A stretch of DNA of 64,000 nucleotides from contig JAJYHG010000251.1 in assembly GCA_021784895.1 (NCBI GenBank), forward strand, positions 1-64,000, read 5' to 3'. The DNA is from Actinomycetes bacterium. Its GTDB lineage: Bacteria; Actinomycetota; Thermoleophilia; Solirubrobacterales; Solirubrobacteraceae. Under the pieces are notes generated by a model that worked only from the letters and a program-made list of their open reading frames with translations, did no database searches and was not told where the DNA came from. A program made the position numbers and the translations under genes. Below, piece by piece: positions 59,084 to 64,000 of the stretch; position 1 is the stretch's first letter, and the number at the start of each line of letters is the position of its first letter.

Positions 59084-59824
59084 GTGATCCGCCACCTGCT
59101 CGGCATGCATGTGCCCGCCCTGGGCCGCAGCCTGAAGCTGCCGCTGACGCTCGGCGACCTCGAGCGGCCGGGTTTTGCGGCAGTCCCACGGCTGGAGCTG
59201 GTCGTGGGCGGCGCTCTGGCGACGCCGCCGGCCAGCGGGCCGGCGGCGTCGAGATACGTCGCGCTGACCTTCGATGACGGGCCGCACCCAGAGGGCACGC
59301 CGGCCGTGCTCGACGTGCTCGCCCAGCATGGTGCGACGGCCAGCTTCTTCCTGGTGGGCGAGCAGGTAGCTCGCTACCCAGGCCTCGCGGCGCGGATCGT
59401 GGCGGCCGGCCATACGGTCGGCCTGCATGGATATCTGCATCAGCTCCATCAGCGGCGTGGCGCGCCTGCGATGGCGGAGGACTTTCAGCGTGGCATTGCC
59501 GCGATCGCCGATGCGACCGGCATTACGCCGCGCCTGCACCGGCCGCCATACGGGATCTACAGCGCGGCGAGCCTGCGGGTCGCACGCGAGCGCCAGTTGC
59601 AGCCGCTGCTGTGGTCCAAATGGGGGCAGGACTGGCGCCGGGTCACCACGCCGGAGGAGATCGCAGGGCGTGTCGTTCGCGGTTTGCGGGCAGGCGACGT
59701 AATCCTGCTGCACGATGCGGACCACTACAGTGCGCAGGGTTCGCACCGGCGGACCGCGGCGGCGCTGCCGGCGATCATGAAAGCGCTGCAGTCTGCGGCG
59801 CTCGGTACGGTAAGGTTGGCGTGA
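59084..59824 (+). CDS. Polysaccharide deacetylase (NodB/CE4 family)
   Basis: A CE4 esterase that removes acetyl groups from sugars. Motif 1 is LTFDDGPHPEGTP with catalytic and metal Asp; motif 2 is HTVGLHGYLHQLH with metal His; then RPPYGIYSAAS (motif 3) and VILLHDADH (motif 5). Start is uncertain: GTG 59084 gives 246 residues, ATG 59105 gives 239; the ORF-track start at 58847 lies inside the helicase gene on the other strand. No signal peptide is seen. Followed by a glycosyltransferase gene. Confidence 0.85.
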   Translation: MIRHLLGMHVPALGRSLKLPLTLGDLERPGFAAVPRLELVVGGALATPPASGPAASRYVALTFDDGPHPEGTPAVLDVLAQHGATASFFLVGEQVARYPGLAARIVAAGHTVGLHGYLHQLHQRRGAPAMAEDFQRGIAAIADATGITPRLHRPPYGIYSAASLRVARERQLQPLLWSKWGQDWRRVTTPEEIAGRVVRGLRAGDVILLHDADHYSAQGSHRRTAAALPAIMKALQSAALGTVRLA

Positions 59825-59907
59825 CGAGCGCAGCCGGTGAGCCGCGCTCGAGGCGCCATGACACTTCGCCAGGCCAGCCAAGAGATGATCGATAGGGGCG
59901 TCACAGC

Positions 59908-61746
59908 ATGAAGGTCCGCGCCACCGGCCCGGCCGATGAGGAGGTTGAAGCCTGTCCCAGGAAGGTTCTGATCATCTCCGCTGACATCGGCGCCGGACAC
60001 GATCTCCCCGCGCGTGCGATCGCGCGCGAGTTCAACCACGAGGACCCGCAGGCCTTTATCGCGGTGGTCAACGGCCTGCCGGCGATGGGCAGCGTGGCCA
60101 CCGCTGTGCTGCGCAAGAGCTCGGCCTTCATGTTCCGCTGGATGCCGTGGCTGTTTGACCTGCAGTACCGGTTGTTCATGGAGTTTGCGCCGAGCCGCTG
60201 GGTCGCCTCACGGTTGCTCAGCCGCTTCTCGAGGCGCGGGCTGCTGCGCCTGATCAAGGCGCACGAGCCCGACGTGGTCGTATCCACCTACCCGGGCACC
60301 ACCCAGGTGCTGGGGGAGATGCGCCGCACCGGCCAGCTGGACGTGCCCTGCTACGCGTCGATCACCGACATCGCGGGACTGCGATTCTGGGCCCACCCCG
60401 GCATCGACCTGCACCTGATCTCGCATCCCGAAGCCCAGGCTGAGGTCGAGCGGATCGCCGGGCCGGGGAGCGTGCGCTGGGCCAAGCCGCCGACGGCGCA
60501 GGCGGTAGCCGAGCCACCGGCGCGCGAGCAGGCTCGCTCCGCACTGGGGCTCCCAGGCGACCGGACGGTGATCGCGGTGTCCGGCGGTGGCTGGGGGGTG
60601 GGGGATCTCGCGGGCGCGGTGGAGGTGGCGCTCGGGGTCGCGCCCGAGGCTTTGGTCCTCTGCCTATGCGGGCGCAACACACAGCTGCGCGAGCGCATGT
60701 CAGAGCGCTTTGCCGGTGAGCCGCGCGTGCGCTTGATGGGCTTCACCAACCGCATGGGTGAAGTGCTCGCCGCCGCCGACGTGCTGATCCACTCGAGCGT
60801 CGGGCTGACCCTGCTCGAGGCGCTGATCAGCGGCTGTCCGGTGATCTCCTACGGCTTCGGCTACGGGCACGTGCGGGTCGCCAACCAGGCGCTCGAGCGT
60901 CACGGGCTGGCGCGCGTCGCCCGCTCCGCCTCCAGCCTCGGGGTGGCGATCGCGCAGGTGCTTTCTGAGCCTCGCCCGGCGCCTGATGGCTCGTTCGCCT
61001 CGCGCCCGCCGACGGCCGCGCTGATCCTGGGCTCGGAGCGCCGGGTGGCGCCGCTGCCGGCCTGGCGGGTGCGGGCTGTGCGCATGCTCACGACCACGGC
61101 CGCCACCGCCACGGTCGTGCTGACCGCGTTTCTCTCGAGCGTTGCCTACGGGCTCGTCTCCTCGCTCGGCGCCGTGCCGCCGCTGACGGCGGTGCCCACG
61201 CTCAAGCCGCAGGTCGGCGTGATCGTGCAGGCGAGCGCGAGCCAGGCGCCGGCGCTCGCGCGCGCGCTCGGGCGCGACGGCATCCACGTCACCTTCGCGC
61301 TGCGCAGCAGCTCAGTGGCGTCGGCCGACATGCTCACCGACTACGGTGACGAGCCGCTGCCGCAGCTGAGCGGCAGCGGCCTGCTCGGCTGGGTCAGGAC
61401 CAAGGGCGACCTGCGCCGGCTCGTGCACGAGCTGAGCCTCGGCCCGATGCAGCACCGCTTCGGCTGGCGCCACCACTTCCTCTACACCTCCAGCGGGCCG
61501 AGCGTGATCCAGGTTCTGCTCGGCAAGAGCGCCGGCGGCACCTTCGTCGAAGGCAAGGTCACGATCAGCAAGCCCGGGCATCTTCCGCGGGCGCTTCACC
61601 GCGGAGAGATAGTCGAGATCAGGATCAAGAACCCGTCGGCGGCCTGGCACGAGGTGATCCAGCTCGTGCGTGAACTGGATCACCACCATCTGCGCGCGGT
61701 CCCGCTGGGCCCGCTGATGCTGAACTCGCCGTCAACGGCGGTCTGA
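59908..61746 (+). CDS. MGDG-synthase/MurG-like glycosyltransferase with C-terminal decayed deacetylase-like domain
   Basis: Residues 1-390 are a GT28-type transferase: VLIISADIGAGHDLPARAIA (the glycolipid-synthase N-terminal motif), DVVVSTYPGTTQVL, VIAVSGGGWGVGDL, and the sugar-nucleotide site SSVGLTLLEALISGCPVISYG. This fits diacylglycerol glycosyltransferases. A membrane span (~395-430) follows, then ~170 residues that look like a NodB fold without the Asp and His metal ligands (GVIVQASASQAPALARALG, LGPLMLNS). The C-terminal reading is inference. It is 83 bp after a real NodB gene. Confidence 0.8.
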   Translation: MKVRATGPADEEVEACPRKVLIISADIGAGHDLPARAIAREFNHEDPQAFIAVVNGLPAMGSVATAVLRKSSAFMFRWMPWLFDLQYRLFMEFAPSRWVASRLLSRFSRRGLLRLIKAHEPDVVVSTYPGTTQVLGEMRRTGQLDVPCYASITDIAGLRFWAHPGIDLHLISHPEAQAEVERIAGPGSVRWAKPPTAQAVAEPPAREQARSALGLPGDRTVIAVSGGGWGVGDLAGAVEVALGVAPEALVLCLCGRNTQLRERMSERFAGEPRVRLMGFTNRMGEVLAAADVLIHSSVGLTLLEALISGCPVISYGFGYGHVRVANQALERHGLARVARSASSLGVAIAQVLSEPRPAPDGSFASRPPTAALILGSERRVAPLPAWRVRAVRMLTTTAATATVVLTAFLSSVAYGLVSSLGAVPPLTAVPTLKPQVGVIVQASASQAPALARALGRDGIHVTFALRSSSVASADMLTDYGDEPLPQLSGSGLLGWVRTKGDLRRLVHELSLGPMQHRFGWRHHFLYTSSGPSVIQVLLGKSAGGTFVEGKVTISKPGHLPRALHRGEIVEIRIKNPSAAWHEVIQLVRELDHHHLRAVPLGPLMLNSPSTAV

Positions 61747-61797
61747 GCCAGGCCGGGGGGCTGGTGGCGGGGGCGCTCCGGGGCGAGCGCTCCTCGG

Positions 61798-63252
61798 TTA
61801 CGAGCCGAGTGCTACTAGCTGGTCGTTGCCGCTGCCCGAGCTTCCAAAGCCGGGCTCGATCGGGCCGTCGCCCTGGAAGGTGCCGCTGATCTTGGTGGCG
61901 TTGATGTTGTTGCCCTCGATCAATGTCGTCAGCATCTTGTTGCCGGTCATGTAGAGGTAAGCGGTTCCGTTTGGCACGTACATGTCGCCGTTGAGCGTCT
62001 GGCTGCCGGAGACGGTGACATTCAGTGCCTGTGAGCCCGTTCCGGTGGCGTAGAAGATCGGGTAGTTGCCTGTGACCGGAGTCGGGACCGACGGGTTACA
62101 CGTGGAGGCGTTGTAGCCGGTTGAGTCATATCCGCAGGCCGAAAGGGTCTCGTTGCCGTTGACCTTGTAGTCGATGGTGCCGCCGACGAAGGTGTCATAC
62201 CAGTCGTGGTTGGCCCTTACGTTGATCGTGATCGCGCCGTTCCAGGTGCTCGGATCTGAGGGCGTGCCCGTGCCGACGGCGCAGTAGATGTTGCCGGTGA
62301 TTGGCAGGTCGCCGTTGGCGCTGCCGCTGAAGGTGATGTTCGAGCCGCCGTTGGTGCAGAAGGGGGGATAACCCTTGAGCGTCCCACTGGCCTGGCAGGG
62401 GAGCTCGCCGCTTACGGCACTGCCGCTGTTGTAACAGGCGGGGAAGTCAAGCGCGTAGTCGACTGGGAACGGGTAGTACGCCGATGCCTGCGTGGGTGGC
62501 GATGTCCACGGAATCTGGCCGTTTGAGGTGATCGAATCGGAGCAGGCGCCAAGCGGCCCGTTGGGGCCGTATGAGGCCGTTCCGAACTTTGGGGTGCCAT
62601 TGGTTGAGCCGCTGAGGTTTGAGTTGCTGATGATCACACCGGTCACCCCGGTTGTCCCGGAGGAGTTCAGGTCGACGCCGTTGGTTGCGCTGGAGCAGTT
62701 GCTGTTGTCGGCGAACATGAAGGCGCAGCCCGTGTCGTTTCTCGCGCTCGGACAGGGACTCGGACCGTTGTCCCAGTGCGCGGCTGCCTGAGCGCTCTCG
62801 GTCACCTGACCGATCCCGAACAGCCGCGCGAATAGCCCTGGGGACTGAACCGATGGGCTCACGGTCACCAGGTCGCTGGTGGTGTTGACGTTCACCTGGC
62901 TGGTGGTGATGGTGACGCCGTTGGCGGCCGCGTAGTCGACCGCGACGGTCTGTGCGTCACTGACGTCGGTGCCGGAGGTGCAGGCCGGCACGCTCGTCAG
63001 CGTGCCGTTGATGTCCATGCTCGTCGGTGTGGCGCTCGGGTTGGCCAGGCAGTTGGCGGCAGCCAGCGCTGAGGAGTCGGCCACCACCTGCGCCTGGTGG
63101 CGCCTGACCATCCAGGATGCTGTATCGATCCCGACGGCGGCCATGCCGAGCAGCACCATCAGCGAGACCAGGACGACGACGAGCGATTGTCCGGACTCTC
63201 CGGACAGTAGTCGCTCGGAGTGCTTGTCTCGGGCCAGCATGTTGTGATTCAC
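61798..63252 (-). CDS. TadG-like pilus-assembly protein
   Basis: A 484-residue protein whose N-terminus is the TadE/TadG-type sequence: GESGQSLVVVLVSLMVLLGMAAVGIDTASWMVRRHQAQVVADSSALAAANCLA, a membrane anchor with the Glu before it. The rest is exported, rich in Ser, Thr, Asn and Gly, with Cys pairs (NDTGCAFMFADNSNC). Composition differs clearly from its neighbours. It is probably a minor pilin or envelope protein of a tight-adherence system whose other genes are outside the window. GTG 63252 or ATG 63240 is the start. Confidence 0.75.
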   Translation of the reverse strand: MNHNMLARDKHSERLLSGESGQSLVVVLVSLMVLLGMAAVGIDTASWMVRRHQAQVVADSSALAAANCLANPSATPTSMDINGTLTSVPACTSGTDVSDAQTVAVDYAAANGVTITTSQVNVNTTSDLVTVSPSVQSPGLFARLFGIGQVTESAQAAAHWDNGPSPCPSARNDTGCAFMFADNSNCSSATNGVDLNSSGTTGVTGVIISNSNLSGSTNGTPKFGTASYGPNGPLGACSDSITSNGQIPWTSPPTQASAYYPFPVDYALDFPACYNSGSAVSGELPCQASGTLKGYPPFCTNGGSNITFSGSANGDLPITGNIYCAVGTGTPSDPSTWNGAITINVRANHDWYDTFVGGTIDYKVNGNETLSACGYDSTGYNASTCNPSVPTPVTGNYPIFYATGTGSQALNVTVSGSQTLNGDMYVPNGTAYLYMTGNKMLTTLIEGNNINATKISGTFQGDGPIEPGFGSSGSGNDQLVALGS

Positions 63253-63442
63253 AGTCGGTGCGGTTTGATCGGCCTTGAGCGGCGGCGGCAGGTTCTAGAC
63301 GTTTGGTCTACTCCGGGCGCGTGCGGGGCTGTGGTGACCGGGTAGCTGGCATCGCTCTGGTATCGGCTCATGGGGCGAGGGTCTTGAGCCTGCGAGGCGG
63401 CGGGGCAGAACTGGCGTGGGTTGAGAGAACGGGCTGCAGATG

Positions 63443-63456
63443 CGAACATACGTTCG
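63443..63456 (+). promoter_or_regulatory. LexA (SOS) box
   Basis: CGAACATACGTTCG is a perfect match to the Gram-positive SOS box CGAAC-N4-GTTCG. It lies at the start of the ImuB-like gene, overlapping the GTG at 63456, so LexA bound here would block transcription until DNA damage. Confidence 0.75.
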
Positions 63457-64000
63457 TGCCAGCAGCCGGCCATCACTCCAAACTGATCACCTGCGTCCTG
63501 CTGCCACGCTTCGATCTGGTGCACGCCGCCGAAGGGCGAGCCGAGCTGCTGGGCGTGGCGGCGGCGATCGCGCCCGAGCCGGGCAGCCAGCTGATCGGCG
63601 GCGTCTCGGCGACCGCCGAGACGTTTGGCGTGAGCCCCGGGATGCGCCTGGGCGAGGCGCTCGCGCGTTGCCCGCAGCTGCGGCTGATCCCGCCCGATCC
63701 GGCCGGTCTCGAAGAGCGCTGGGAGCGGATGCTGTTCGCGCTGGAGTCGATCGGGGCGGCGGTTGAGCCACTGCGCCCAGGGGTCGCGTGCTTCGACGCC
63801 CGCGGACTCTTGCGGCTGCACGCCGGTAGCGGGGCCGCTGGGATCGAGAGCGTGCTGCGGGCGGCCAGGCGCGCACTCGGCACGCCCGCTCGTTTCGGGG
63901 TGGCGCCCACCCGTTTCGCTGCGCTGGCAGCGGCGGCGCGGGCGCGGGCCCGCCAGCCGCTGATCCTCGCTGGCGATCTCCGAACGACCCGTGAGTTCCT
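63456..64000 (+). CDS. ImuB-like Y-family DNA polymerase (3' end outside window)
   Basis: The frame is absent from the ORF track because it runs off the end. It reads ITCVLLPRFDLVHAAEGRAE, then SATAETFGVSPGMRLGEALARCP and VACFDARGLLRLHAG, the Y-family layout. The catalytic acidic residues of DinB are missing (PRFDL for DMD, FDARG for the S-x-D-E motif), as in ImuB, the non-catalytic partner of DnaE2 in SOS mutagenesis. GTG 63456 is the likely start. About 180 residues are visible. Confidence 0.8.
   Translation, partial: MPAAGHHSKLITCVLLPRFDLVHAAEGRAELLGVAAAIAPEPGSQLIGGVSATAETFGVSPGMRLGEALARCPQLRLIPPDPAGLEERWERMLFALESIGAAVEPLRPGVACFDARGLLRLHAGSGAAGIESVLRAARRALGTPARFGVAPTRFAALAAAARARARQPLILAGDLRTTREF

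Noticed and set aside
57826-59277. 483-residue plus-strand ORF opposite the RecD2-like gene
   Set aside because: Shadow of the helicase gene with no recognisable domain.

Overview
The window is high-GC DNA, very probably from an actinobacterium. A Thermoleophilia/Solirubrobacterales-like lineage is my best guess. Signs pointing that way are an F420-type luciferase-like oxidoreductase, a zinc-type S14 (rpsZ), an IcmF-type coenzyme-B12 mutase, long low-complexity tails on ribosomal proteins, secreted cysteine-rich propellers, and several genes whose -10-like hexamer lies 7-10 nt before the start codon with no Shine-Dalgarno (predicted leaderless mRNAs). Taxonomy is inference; nothing here names a species.

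1-18.3 kb is the ribosomal super-operon: the 3' end of tuf, then S10-L3-L4-L23-L2-S19-L22-S3-L16-L29-S17, L14-L24-L5-S14-S8-L6-L18-S5-L30-L15-secY, an inserted membrane acyltransferase, adk, map, then L36-S13-S11-S4-rpoA-L17. Most junctions are 1-8 bp overlaps or a few bases. infA is missing from its usual place between map and rpmJ. Hairpins with the same core (GGTCCCGCTGGACC) stand right after tuf and right after rplQ.

18.3-26.1 kb: a VapBC-type toxin-antitoxin pair, an unknown gene, a large secreted 14-repeat protein, then the housekeeping run truA-surE-ligA. In many actinobacteria truA follows rplQ directly, so about 4 kb appears to have been inserted here.

26.1-32.3 kb is accessory: a 14-TM efflux pump with its own MarR regulator and operator, a gene-poor stretch with two copies of a spaced inverted repeat, a primase-helicase fusion resembling TOTE-type conflict-system proteins, gene debris, a tRNA-Pro(CGG) and a 60-residue IF2-N-like microprotein.

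32.3-44.8 kb is metabolism: an LLM oxidoreductase, a Cys/Met-metabolism PLP enzyme, a haloacid dehalogenase divergent from a TetR gene across a clean palindrome, pyruvate carboxylase, a MarR gene, 3-hydroxyacyl-CoA dehydrogenase, and the fused acyl-CoA mutase icmF. A 54-bp repeat with an 81% identical partner 21 kb away sits in frame inside the icmF linker. This is the most unusual signal in the window.

44.5-64 kb: a four-gene operon of exported proteins (including a Gly-rich one), a TnpB/IS605 relic, a SnoaL-like protein, a GT39-like membrane protein, a CHASE2-adenylate cyclase, a DUF3307 membrane protein, a FecR-like exported protein, greA, an SDR enzyme, an S4-domain protein, a RecD2-like helicase, a NodB deacetylase, a glycosyltransferase fused to a decayed deacetylase-like domain, a TadG-like pilus protein, and the start of an ImuB-like polymerase under a perfect LexA box.
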